Shown: piece after piece, positions 32,764 through 41,052 of the stretch
How positions within the stretch are numbered: position 1 is the stretch's first letter
Layout: every line of letters starts with the position of its first letter
NCBI RefSeq assembly: GCF_000331515.1
Contig: NZ_AMZO01000036.1
Location: forward strand, 62,001-126,000
Reading direction: 5' to 3'
From: Photobacterium marinum
GTDB taxonomy: Bacteria; Pseudomonadota; Gammaproteobacteria; Enterobacterales; Vibrionaceae
Length of the DNA: 64,000 nucleotides
Position numbers and translations under genes: made by a program
Notes under the pieces: generated by a model
Database searches by the model: none
What the model saw: only the letters and a program-made list of their open reading frames with translations
What the model was told of the DNA's origin: nothing

Positions 32764-34130
32764 TGACAGAATTCAATCTTGCTCCCGGCTGGGAAAGCCG
32801 CCAAAGCAATGAACAGAAAATGCGCCGTAACGACCACCGTTCGGCTTATCAACGCGACCGTGCCAGAATCCTCCACTCTGCTGCATTTCGACGACTTCAG
32901 GCTAAAACCCAGGTCCACGGTGCCGGGCACCACGATTTCTACCGTACCCGCCTGACCCACTCGCTTGAAGCATCCCAAATCGGTACCGGTATTGTCGCTC
33001 AGTTAAAACTGAAACATCCCAATTTCAGAGAATTACTATCATCCACCAGCCTGATGGAAAGCCTGTGCCTGGCTCACGACATAGGCCATCCACCTTTTGG
33101 TCATGGTGGTGAAGTCGCCCTGAACTATATGATGCGCGAGCATGGCGGCTTTGAAGGTAATGCCCAGACATTCCGCATCGTTACACTGCTGGAACCATAT
33201 ACCGAACATTTTGGTATGAACCTATCACGTCGCACCCTGCTCGGATTGCTGAAATACCCTGCGCTGATCAGCAATACCCGGGCAACAGAGCTGCCGGCAG
33301 ATGTTGTCAACTTCCGTCATCTGAAGGCCAAAGACTGGCATCCGGCTAAAGGCGTCTATAACGACGATACAGAAACTTTCGAGTGGGTTCTGGCTTTGCT
33401 CTCAGAGCATGACCGGGAACTGTTCAGCCAGATGCGTCACGAACGGGAAAATCCAACCCAGCATTTGAAGACGCGCTTTAAATCGCTGGATTGCTCAATC
33501 ATGGAACTGGCTGACGATATCGCCTATGGAGTCCATGATCTAGAAGATGCGATCGTCATGGGGATTATCACCCGAGAGCAATGGCAAGAAGCCGTAGCCA
33601 GTAAGCTAGCTGACTGTGGTGAGCCCTGGTTTGAAGAGAAAGTCGATAAAATCAGCCAGCAACTGTTCGGCAATCACCATGAGCGTAAAGATGCCATCGG
33701 TGCCATGGTTAATGCCCTGCTGACCTCGATTCACATTGCTCCTGCAATCCAAAACGGTATAGACAGCTTTGACGAGCCTTTGCTGCAATGGAATGCCTTC
33801 CTGTCGGAGCCAATGGAAAAAGTCCTTGAAGTCCTCAAACAGTTTGTCAGCGAATACGTGGTAAAAAAGCCGGAAATACAGCTGCTGGAATACAAAGGAC
33901 AACAGTTGGTTATGGAACTGTTTGAGGCTTTCGCCTCCGACCCTGAGCGCCTGCTACCAGCCAATACCTGCGATCGCTGGCGACAAGCAACCAGCAACGG
34001 AGAAAACGCACATCGCATCATTGCCGATTACATTTCCGGAATGACCGATGGTTTTGCCCAACGACTCTATAGCACCCTATTCCAGCCGACTACTGCGGTA
34101 GGTGTGGGTAATGAGGGGCATGGATTCTAG
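32763..34130 (+). CDS. dgt: Deoxyguanosinetriphosphate triphosphohydrolase (dGTPase)
   Basis: HD-domain enzyme that cleaves dGTP (and related dNTPs) to the nucleoside and triphosphate. The 455-aa protein has the family layout: SAAFRRLQAKTQVHGAG, RLTHSLEASQIG (first His), SLCLAHDIGHPPFGHGGE (HD pair plus following His) and SIMELADDIAYGVHDLEDA (late Asp). Length fits the dGTPase-like group. Its ATG shares a base with the yfbR stop (TAATG), so the two nucleotide-pool genes formed a coupled pair before the element separated them; expression now depends on the element or a promoter near its right end. Confidence 0.92.
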   Translation: MTEFNLAPGWESRQSNEQKMRRNDHRSAYQRDRARILHSAAFRRLQAKTQVHGAGHHDFYRTRLTHSLEASQIGTGIVAQLKLKHPNFRELLSSTSLMESLCLAHDIGHPPFGHGGEVALNYMMREHGGFEGNAQTFRIVTLLEPYTEHFGMNLSRRTLLGLLKYPALISNTRATELPADVVNFRHLKAKDWHPAKGVYNDDTETFEWVLALLSEHDRELFSQMRHERENPTQHLKTRFKSLDCSIMELADDIAYGVHDLEDAIVMGIITREQWQEAVASKLADCGEPWFEEKVDKISQQLFGNHHERKDAIGAMVNALLTSIHIAPAIQNGIDSFDEPLLQWNAFLSEPMEKVLEVLKQFVSEYVVKKPEIQLLEYKGQQLVMELFEAFASDPERLLPANTCDRWRQATSNGENAHRIIADYISGMTDGFAQRLYSTLFQPTTAVGVGNEGHGF

Positions 34131-34151
34131 GAACAAATAGGGGTTAGTATC

Positions 34152-34195
34152 GAGATACGAGGTGAACGAAGCGAAAAACTTACGTCTCGTATCTC
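34152..34195. terminator. Inverted repeat between dgt and tapT
   Basis: GAGATACGAG (34152-34161) and CTCGTATCTC (34186-34195) are perfect inverted 10-mers with a 24-base loop, placed between two converging genes. It probably acts as a bidirectional terminator or stabilising stem, though the T-run is weak. Confidence 0.55.
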
Positions 34196-34223
34196 TAATC
34201 TTATATATTCACACTCTCACCTA

Positions 34224-34835
34224 CTACTTATAGTTTCTCTCAAACACCCCTTCAGGCATCTGACGGATCTGGTATTCAATCATCCGACTAAAAACATTGA
34301 GCAAAGGTTCAAATTTATTACTGTCGCCTTCTAATGCGCTCAGAGCAAGATATCCGGCTTCAACGGTCGAAACACCCTGCTCTTTCGGTGATTTGCGGAT
34401 CCGATAGTTTCCCTGCTCAGCATTATCGAGCGACACCGTTGGCAATTGGTGAAGATTACCCGACAGCTGCCACATTTTGTAAGCCTTCTTCCAGGTACCG
34501 TCGAGCAGGATTAGAGTGCGAATTTTCTCTTTGGTTACAACAGAATCAGTCAGCTCTGAAACCGGAATCGCACCTTCGCCAGGATAGATCAGGTAAACAT
34601 CTCGCATTGGATCATTGAGCAAGACATTAAGCTCATAATGCTCAGAAAAATCTTCTCCAACAAAAAGTTTTGCATTGGGCAGCGACAATGTCAGGATTCG
34701 CGCTGTACCAATTGCCCGTTTTACCTCCGACGGGTGTTGTAAAATCAACAATTCAGTTTTAGCATCAATAACTTCAATCCAACTACAGATGCAGGCCTTT
34801 TTCGCCTTACCACACTGTTCGCAATATCTGCTCAT
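34224..34835 (-). CDS. tapT: tRNA-uridine aminocarboxypropyltransferase (DTW domain)
   Basis: DTW-domain enzymes such as E. coli TapT (YfiP) add the acp group from S-adenosylmethionine to tRNA uridine (U47). The 203-aa protein starts with a zinc-finger-like CEQCGKAKKACIC. It has LILQHPSEVKRAIGTARIL, LIYPGEGAIP, the name-giving motif as LILLDGTWKKAYKM, and YRIRKSPKEQGVSTVEAGYLAL. Its start codon is about 10 bases from that of the divergent rhombosortase gene, so each promoter must lie within the neighbour. Confidence 0.88.
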   Translation of the reverse strand: MSRYCEQCGKAKKACICSWIEVIDAKTELLILQHPSEVKRAIGTARILTLSLPNAKLFVGEDFSEHYELNVLLNDPMRDVYLIYPGEGAIPVSELTDSVVTKEKIRTLILLDGTWKKAYKMWQLSGNLHQLPTVSLDNAEQGNYRIRKSPKEQGVSTVEAGYLALSALEGDSNKFEPLLNVFSRMIEYQIRQMPEGVFERNYK

Positions 34836-34845
34836 TGAGGTGACC

Positions 34846-35421
34846 TTGTCTTTTCGTACCTATTTAATTTTCGCCATCAGTCTGTTGTTCATTACCCAAT
34901 GGCCAACAGTGCAAAACTGGTTAGCATGGGATCGTAGCGCAATTTTCAACCATGGCGAAGTATGGCGGCTCCTTACCGGTAACCTGACTCACACTAATTG
35001 GCCGCATATGATAATGAATAGTCTGGCGCTGGCAATCATCACTTTCATCTTCCGCTGGCATTTTTCCGCCCGTCAGTTCACTTTCCTGCTGCTGACACTC
35101 TCCGTCGCAGTCGGACTTGCAATTATTATTACCGACATTCAGTGGTACGCAGGCCTGTCCGGTGTTCTGCACGGCTTGTTTGGCTGGGGAGCAATAAAAG
35201 ATATTGAAGGGAAACACAAAGGGGGATGGCTGTTACTGTTTGGGCTAGCAGGAAAAATTAGCTGGGAGCAGATTTTTGGCGGTTCCGTAAGTTCTGCAGC
35301 CCTGATAGGTGCGAGAGTCGCGACAGAAGCTCACCTTGCCGGTGGTATTGCAGGTATCACAATAGCGTTACTCCCTCTGCTATACCGTAAATGGAAGCAG
35401 AGTAATCCGGTGAAAAACTGA
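34846..35421 (+). CDS. rrtA: Rhombosortase RrtA
   Basis: A rhomboid-family intramembrane serine protease that cleaves GlyGly-CTERM sorting signals. The roughly 191-aa protein has several membrane segments, the rhomboid L1/TM features (EVWRLLTGNLTHTNWPHMIMNSLAL), the catalytic Ser in YAGLSGVLHGLFGWG, and the partner His in TEAHLAGGIAG. The start is uncertain: TTG at 34846 has GAGG five bases upstream, while GTG at 34840 is an alternative; the open frame to 34675 runs into tapT and is not used. Substrates are presumably encoded elsewhere in the genome. Confidence 0.85.
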   Translation: MSFRTYLIFAISLLFITQWPTVQNWLAWDRSAIFNHGEVWRLLTGNLTHTNWPHMIMNSLALAIITFIFRWHFSARQFTFLLLTLSVAVGLAIIITDIQWYAGLSGVLHGLFGWGAIKDIEGKHKGGWLLLFGLAGKISWEQIFGGSVSSAALIGARVATEAHLAGGIAGITIALLPLLYRKWKQSNPVKN

Positions 35422-35428
35422 GATAAAC

Positions 35429-35456
35429 GAAGGAGAACTACTCACCTCTCTCCTTC
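35429..35456. terminator. Inverted repeat between rrtA and ybaV
   Basis: GAAGGAGA (35429-35436) and TCTCCTTC (35449-35456) flank a 12-base loop between the two converging genes. AATTT follows on the plus strand. Confidence 0.6.
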
Positions 35457-35492
35457 AATTTACTGTCTGTCAAACTATGGTTATGATCCTGT

Positions 35493-35780
35493 TTAGAGCT
35501 TAATCCGTTCCCGGTTTTTATCGACTGTCGCTGGACCGATTCCCTTCACATTCACCAAATCGTCCGCCGCAGCAAACTTTCCGTTAATATCACGGTAATC
35601 CACAATTCTAGCGGCTTTTTCAGGGCCGACACCAACAAGCAGTTTATCCAACTCTTCTACATTAGCCGTATTGATGTTAACGGTGATCTCTATACCTTCA
35701 TATTGGTCTGTTTCTGCGAAGCTGACCGGAACAGCCCCCAGCATCGCCACCATAAACAACACACGCACAACGAATTTCAT
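35493..35780 (-). CDS. ybaV: ComEA-like helix-hairpin-helix protein (YbaV-like)
   Basis: A 95-aa exported protein with signal peptide (MKFVVRVLFMVAMLGAVPVSFAE) and a ComEA-type double HhH region: VNINTANVEELDKLLVGVGPEKAARIVDYR then FAAADDLVNVKGIGPATVDKNR. HhH domains bind DNA without sequence specificity; ComEA of Vibrio binds incoming DNA in the periplasm, but this short version downstream of ppiD corresponds to E. coli YbaV, whose role is less clear. The ATG at 35780 follows AGGAGATACGAG. The open frame further upstream has no signal peptide or SD. Confidence 0.85.
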   Translation of the reverse strand: MKFVVRVLFMVAMLGAVPVSFAETDQYEGIEITVNINTANVEELDKLLVGVGPEKAARIVDYRDINGKFAAADDLVNVKGIGPATVDKNRERIKL

Positions 35781-35936
35781 CTCGTATCTCCTATAACTGT
35801 TTAATCTTGCATTATTCCACAGCAGTGTGGTCAGCATAACGGAGCAAAAGCGGAGGTAAATACAAAACAAATTCGGGAAAGTAAAAAAACAACGGGCCGC
35901 ACAATGGCGGCCCGCTAATTCACTAATCAATTACAA

Positions 35937-37826
35937 TTAGTTTTCTGATTCGTCCAGCAATGGATAGCTTACTTCAGCAGTATTACGCAGCACTTCCAGC
36001 GTAGCCATTACATCTTGCTGAGCATTCATCTGTTCAACCTGGCCAGCCAGTTGGCGGTTTACTGATACTGCATCTACGTCAGCTTCAATCACCTTGTCCA
36101 GAGCAATAATCAACACATTGCCCACCATGTCACGGGTCATACCGTAAACAGGCTTTTCATCAGCAGGCTTCGCCAAGCCAAAAGCAACATCAGCAATCAT
36201 GCGATCAGCACCGATACGACCGATGGTTTCAGCGTCAGAGAAGTTCACAGATTCTTTTTCCAGAATCTCAGTATTGCCTTCACGCAGTGCCGCGATGATT
36301 TCGTCAGCTTTCGCCTTGGCATTCTGCTCACCCTGACGGGCCGCCAGCTGCTGCTTAGCTGATGCAGATACTTCATCGAATGGCAGTACCATTTCTTCAC
36401 GAGAGTCTTCTACACGAACAACCACAACATGCTCTGGACCAACTTCAATCAGGTCAGAGTTCAGGCCGTCTTCACGAACTTCAGGGCTGAATACCGCCTG
36501 AAGTACAGCAGGGTTTGCCAGTACGCCAGGTGCATCGTTACGAGAGAAGAACTCTGTCAGCTCAACTTTAGCGTTAACTGCATTCGCCGCATCATCCAGA
36601 GAGTCCGGCATTTCAAACGCAGTTTCAGCCAGCTTAGTCTGCAGATCATAGAAAGCTTCTGCTGCACGCTGTTCGCGAACCTCAGCCAGAATGTCATCTT
36701 GAACTTCAGCAAAAGGCTTAACCTGAGATGCTTTCACGTCATCAAGCTTGATGATGTGGTAACCGAAAGAAGACTGAACAACCGCAGAAGTTTCGCCTTT
36801 CTCCAGCGCAAATGCCGCATCTTCAAATGCAGGATCCATTACACCACGCTCAAACCAATCAAGCTGGCCGCCGTCCTTCGCACTGAAAGTATCGTTAGAA
36901 GATTCTTTCGCAAGCTGTGCAAAATCAGCACCGCCATTCAGTTGTGCCAGCAGCTCTTCAGCTTTTGCTTTCGCTTCATCACTGTCGCCTTCAATCAGGA
37001 TATGGCTGACTTTGCGCTGTTCAGCCGTAGAGTACTTCGCCTGATGCTCATCATAGTAAGCCTTCGCGTCTTCTTCAGACACTTCAAGCGAGGTCTTCAG
37101 GCCTTCACCTGAAAGTTCAACATAAGCCACTTTCACTTGATCGGGACGAGTGAACATCTGTGGGTTTTCATCGTAAAACTTCTGAACTTCTTCATCAGAA
37201 ATTTCAGCTTTCTTAGTGAACTCAGCTACATCAAGTGTCAGGCTACGAATCACACGCTGCTGCTTTTCCAACTTAGTCAACGCTGCCAGCTCATTGTTCA
37301 GAGTGAAGTCACTGCCCTGAAGAGCAACAAGCAACTGCTGGCGAAGCAGGTCTGTACGCATAGATTCAGCAAACATATCTGGCGTGAAACCAGAACGGCG
37401 TAGAAGCGTGTTGTAGATTTCGTTATCAAATTTACCGTCACGCTGGAACTGAGGCATAGTCAGAATTGCATTACGGATCTGCTCATCGCTGATTCGCATC
37501 CCAAGCTCATTGGCACGCTGCTCAATCAGCACATCGTTCACCATGCGATCAAGCACGCTACGACGGAATTGCTGCACATAAGCAGGATCACCCATCAGCG
37601 TTGAGAAATAATCGCCCAGCTGAGCCTGCATGCGATTACGCTCATTCTGGTAAGCCTGCTCAAACTCACGCTGACTGATTTCTCGATCATCAATCTTTGC
37701 GGCTGGCTGCTGACTGCTTCCAGCCAGGTAGCTGCCTACTCCGGCAAAGACAAAAGAAAAAATAATTAAGCCAAGAATAACCTTAACCCAAATGCTGCTT
37801 GCGCCTTCGCGCATTCGCTCCATCAT
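35937..37826 (-). CDS. ppiD: Periplasmic chaperone and PPIase-like protein PpiD
   Basis: A membrane-anchored chaperone associated with the SecYEG translocon exit. The 629-aa protein has one N-terminal membrane segment (VILGLIIFSFVFAGVGSYLA), a SurA-like N-domain (ISQREFEQAYQNERNRMQAQLG), one parvulin domain (about residues 268-360: RKVSHILIEGDSDEAKAKAEELL ... FSAKDGGQLDWFERG ... FGYHIIKLDD) and a C-terminal helical region. The length matches E. coli PpiD. It sits between hupB and ybaV as in E. coli. Confidence 0.95.
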   Translation of the reverse strand: MMERMREGASSIWVKVILGLIIFSFVFAGVGSYLAGSSQQPAAKIDDREISQREFEQAYQNERNRMQAQLGDYFSTLMGDPAYVQQFRRSVLDRMVNDVLIEQRANELGMRISDEQIRNAILTMPQFQRDGKFDNEIYNTLLRRSGFTPDMFAESMRTDLLRQQLLVALQGSDFTLNNELAALTKLEKQQRVIRSLTLDVAEFTKKAEISDEEVQKFYDENPQMFTRPDQVKVAYVELSGEGLKTSLEVSEEDAKAYYDEHQAKYSTAEQRKVSHILIEGDSDEAKAKAEELLAQLNGGADFAQLAKESSNDTFSAKDGGQLDWFERGVMDPAFEDAAFALEKGETSAVVQSSFGYHIIKLDDVKASQVKPFAEVQDDILAEVREQRAAEAFYDLQTKLAETAFEMPDSLDDAANAVNAKVELTEFFSRNDAPGVLANPAVLQAVFSPEVREDGLNSDLIEVGPEHVVVVRVEDSREEMVLPFDEVSASAKQQLAARQGEQNAKAKADEIIAALREGNTEILEKESVNFSDAETIGRIGADRMIADVAFGLAKPADEKPVYGMTRDMVGNVLIIALDKVIEADVDAVSVNRQLAGQVEQMNAQQDVMATLEVLRNTAEVSYPLLDESEN

Positions 37827-37943
37827 AATTTGCCGTATCTCCTACTTATTCGATCTGGCATGGTGTTTTGAAGAATGCCTTCGTATACCGATCCAAGGGA
37901 TGTTTGGTTGCGAAAAATATCACACAGTTACAAAGTAAAAAAA

Positions 37944-37961
37944 GCGCATCACCTGATGCGC
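37944..37961 (-). terminator. hupB terminator
   Basis: GCGCATCA and TGATGCGC are inverted around CC. On the minus strand an uninterrupted T-run follows. It lies about 85 bases past the hupB stop. Confidence 0.88.
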
Positions 37962-38045
37962 CCTTATTTCATGCCAGGTTGCCAGTAACTCTGACAACCC
38001 GCATCGATGTTTGTTCAATACAAACAACGGGCTAATGCCCATCAA

Positions 38046-38318
38046 TTAGTTTACAGAATCCTTAAGCGCTTTACCCGCTTTGAAGCCTGGTACTTTTGCT
38101 GCAGCAATCTGGATCTCTTCGCCAGTCTGAGGATTACGGCCTGTACGAGCAGAACGCTCACGTACAGAGAATGTGCCGAAACCAACAAGTGATACCTGAT
38201 CACCTTCTTTCAATGTTTCAGAAACTGCGTCGATGAATGCATCTAGCGCACGACCAGCTGACGCTTTAGAAATATCTGCATTTTCAGCAATTTTATCAAC
38301 TAACTGAGTTTTGTTCAC
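38046..38318 (-). CDS. hupB: DNA-binding protein HU-beta
   Basis: Nucleoid-associated protein of 90 aa: MNKTQLVDKIAENADISKASAGRALDAFIDAV, then LVGFGTFSVRERSARTGRNPQTGEEI, the beta-arm with conserved R-NP, and AKVPGFKAGKALKDSVN. The start is GTG at 38318, giving the exact HU N-terminus. AGGGG lies about 9 bases upstream. An open frame to 38363 would add a non-homologous leader and is rejected. Confidence 0.95.
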   Translation of the reverse strand: MNKTQLVDKIAENADISKASAGRALDAFIDAVSETLKEGDQVSLVGFGTFSVRERSARTGRNPQTGEEIQIAAAKVPGFKAGKALKDSVN

Positions 38319-38494
38319 GATTTCATCCCCTCTATGAACATCATCCGTATGCAAGCTCATCAATTGAGCAGTTACTTTTACGGATAATCAAGTTGTATCA
38401 GGCTTTAATTATATAAGCACCGAACGCCTTAAAAACGTGTAAGCCTTGATATTATTGAGCTTACGGCGAATTAGACCTATCTTATAGCTATACA

Positions 38495-38536
38495 AAAAAA
38501 CGCTGACAAGGCTTTTCGCACTTGAAAGCGTTTTTT
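38495..38536 (-). terminator. lon terminator
   Basis: AAAAAACGCT (38495-38504) and AGCGTTTTTT (38527-38536) pair, with a 22-base loop. It is 7 bases past the lon stop and ends in a T-run on the minus strand. Confidence 0.72.
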
Positions 38537-38542
38537 CTTTAA

Positions 38543-40915
38543 TTAACTTTGCTGCATGTCACTGTTTTGAGCGTTAACCAACTCAATTCCAGTCGGATTG
38601 TTCTGTAGCGCTATTGTCAGCACCTCGTCAATCCAGCGAACCGGACACACTTCCAAATCAGCAATAACGTTATCTGGGATCTCTTCCAAATCACGCTCAT
38701 TCTCTTTCGGAATCAGTACCGTCTTGATACCGCCACGATGCGCAGCAAGAAGTTTTTCCTTCAAGCCGCCTATCGGCAGAACTTCACCTCGCAGGGTAAT
38801 TTCACCTGTCATTGCGACATCAGCTCGAACCGGGTTACCCGTCAGGCTGGATACCAAAGCGGTACACATCGCGATACCAGCACTTGGACCGTCCTTCGGT
38901 GTTGCACCTTCAGGTACGTGAACGTGAATATCACGCTTCTCGTAGAAATCTGCTGCGATACCCAGACGCTCAGCACGAGTACGAACTACAGTCATTGCCG
39001 CCTGAATTGATTCCTGCATCACATCGCCCAGAGAACCGGTAAACGACAACTTACCTTTACCCGGCATAGATTCAGTTTCAATGGTCAACAAATCGCCGCC
39101 AACTTCAGTCCATGCCAGACCGGTAACCTGACCGATACGGTTGCTCTCTTCCGCCTTGCCGTAATCATAGCGCTGAACACCCAAGTAATCCTTCAAGTTA
39201 TCCATCGTGATGGACACTTTCTTGGTTTCAGTATTTAGCAGGATCTCTTTTACTGCCTTACGGCACAATTTAGAGATTTCACGCTCAAGGCCACGAACAC
39301 CCGCTTCGCGTGTGTAGTAGCGGATAATGCCAGTCAGAGCAGAATCATCCACTTCGATCTCATCCAGCTTCAAACCATTACGCTTGATCTGTTTTTCCAG
39401 CAGGTGACGCTTGGCAATATTCAGTTTTTCGTCTTCTGTGTAACCTGAAAGACGAATTACTTCCATACGGTCAAGCAGCGGCCCCGGAATATTCATTGAG
39501 TTCGAGGTTGCCACAAACATCACGTCAGACAGATCGTAATCAACTTCCATGTAATGGTCGTTAAAGGCATTGTTCTGCTCAGGGTCAAGAACCTCCAGCA
39601 ATGCTGATGAAGGATCGCCACGCATGTCAGATGACATTTTGTCGATTTCATCCAGCAGGAACAGCGGGTTCTTAACACCAACCTTAGACATCTTCTGAAT
39701 CAGCTTGCCTGGCATCGAACCGATGTAGGTACGACGGTGACCACGGATTTCAGCTTCATCACGGACACCACCCAGCGCCATACGGACATACTTACGACCA
39801 GTTGCCGCAGCAATCGACTGACCCAGAGAGGTTTTACCAACACCAGGAGGACCAACAAGGCAAAGGATCGGACCTTTGATCTTGTTAGTACGGCTCTGAA
39901 CTGCGAGATATTCCAGAATACGCTCTTTCACACGCTCCAGACCATAGTGGTCAGAGTTAAGCACTTCTTCAGCTTTTGCCAAGTTTTTCTTAACTTTAGA
40001 GCGCTTGTACCAAGGTACACTCAGCATCCAATCGATGTAGCCACGAACAACCGTTGCCTCAGCAGACATAGGCGACATCATTTTCAGCTTTTGCAGTTCC
40101 TGCTCGGTTTTCTCACGAGCTTCAGCCGGCATTTTGGACTCTTCGATCTTCTTCTTCAAAGACTCGAACTCATCCGGCGCTTCATCCAGCTCACCCAGTT
40201 CTTTCTGGATAGCCTTCATCTGCTCATTGAGGTAATACTCGCGCTGGCTCTTTTCCATCTGCTTTTTGACGCGACCGCGAATGCGTTTCTCAACCTGAAG
40301 CAGATCGATTTCCGATTCCATCATCGCCATCAGGAACTCAAGACGCTCCGTCACGTCAATAATTTCCAGCACTTTCTGCTTGTCAGCCAGTTTCAGCGGC
40401 ATGTGAGCAGCAATGGTATCAGCCAGGCGTGCAGCTTCATCAATACCATTCAGCGACGTCAGTACTTCCGGCGGGATCTTCTTGTTCAGTTTGATGAAAC
40501 CTTCAAACTGGTTGATCGCCGTACGAACCAAAACTTCCTGCTCGCGCTCATCCATATCCTGAGTCATCAGGAACTCTGCTTCTGCGCTGAAAAACTCATC
40601 ATCACGCAGCTTCTGGACCTTAGCTCGCTGCTGGCCTTCAACCAATACTTTTACCGTACCGTCCGGCAGCTTCAGCAACTGAAGAATAGTTGCAACCGTA
40701 CCGACATCGTAAAGATCATCGATTGAAGGCTCATCGGTAGCCGCTTCTTTCTGGGCTACCAATAAAATTTGCTTGTTGTCATCCATTGCCGATTCCAGAC
40801 AACGGATGGATTTATCCCGGCCTACAAACAATGGAATAACCATATGCGGGTAGACCACCACATCTCGCAGTGGCAGAACGGGGATCTCAAGGCGTTCCGA
40901 ACGCTCCAAGTTCAT
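38543..40915 (-). CDS. lon: ATP-dependent protease Lon
   Basis: A 790-aa AAA+ serine protease. It has the LAN substrate domain (LEIPVLPLRDVVVYPHMVIPLFVGR), Walker A GPPGVGKTSLGQ, Walker B FLLDEIDKMSSD, and the C-terminal protease domain with the catalytic Ser in PKDGPSAGIAM and Lys in GGLKEKLLAAHRGGI. The start at 40915 fits the family N-terminus MNLERSERLEIPVLPLRD; an upstream open frame to 41041 runs through the sigma-32 promoter and the clpX terminator. A sigma-32-type promoter lies about 40 bases upstream. Confidence 0.97.
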   Translation of the reverse strand: MNLERSERLEIPVLPLRDVVVYPHMVIPLFVGRDKSIRCLESAMDDNKQILLVAQKEAATDEPSIDDLYDVGTVATILQLLKLPDGTVKVLVEGQQRAKVQKLRDDEFFSAEAEFLMTQDMDEREQEVLVRTAINQFEGFIKLNKKIPPEVLTSLNGIDEAARLADTIAAHMPLKLADKQKVLEIIDVTERLEFLMAMMESEIDLLQVEKRIRGRVKKQMEKSQREYYLNEQMKAIQKELGELDEAPDEFESLKKKIEESKMPAEAREKTEQELQKLKMMSPMSAEATVVRGYIDWMLSVPWYKRSKVKKNLAKAEEVLNSDHYGLERVKERILEYLAVQSRTNKIKGPILCLVGPPGVGKTSLGQSIAAATGRKYVRMALGGVRDEAEIRGHRRTYIGSMPGKLIQKMSKVGVKNPLFLLDEIDKMSSDMRGDPSSALLEVLDPEQNNAFNDHYMEVDYDLSDVMFVATSNSMNIPGPLLDRMEVIRLSGYTEDEKLNIAKRHLLEKQIKRNGLKLDEIEVDDSALTGIIRYYTREAGVRGLEREISKLCRKAVKEILLNTETKKVSITMDNLKDYLGVQRYDYGKAEESNRIGQVTGLAWTEVGGDLLTIETESMPGKGKLSFTGSLGDVMQESIQAAMTVVRTRAERLGIAADFYEKRDIHVHVPEGATPKDGPSAGIAMCTALVSSLTGNPVRADVAMTGEITLRGEVLPIGGLKEKLLAAHRGGIKTVLIPKENERDLEEIPDNVIADLEVCPVRWIDEVLTIALQNNPTGIELVNAQNSDMQQS

Positions 40916-40949
40916 ATTCTTCTCTCTTCCGTTCAATCTCTTTAATGAG

Positions 40950-40978
40950 TATATGGGGGTAAAGCAGAAAGATTCAAC
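40950..40978 (-). promoter_or_regulatory. Sigma-32 heat-shock promoter of lon
   Basis: Read on the minus strand, GTTGAAT (40972-40978) is followed after 13 bases by CCCCATATA (40950-40958). This closely matches the CTTGAAA N13-14 CCCCATNT consensus, and lon is a classic heat-shock gene. Confidence 0.85.
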
Positions 40979-40999
40979 GGGATAACCAACAGAAAATAA

Positions 41000-41027
41000 A
41001 AAAGGAGGCAAAAGCCTCCTTTTTTCA
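41000..41027 (-). terminator. clpX terminator
   Basis: AAAAAAGGAGGC and GCCTCCTTTTTT are inverted around AAAA, just past the clpX stop. It separates clpX from the lon promoter. Confidence 0.9.
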
Positions 41028-41052
41028 TGCTTTATGAGCACTTATTAAACAA

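Noticed and set aside
39737..40726. 329-codon open frame antisense to lon
   Set aside because: Shadow of the strongly biased lon codons; composition is of reverse-complement type with no start signal.
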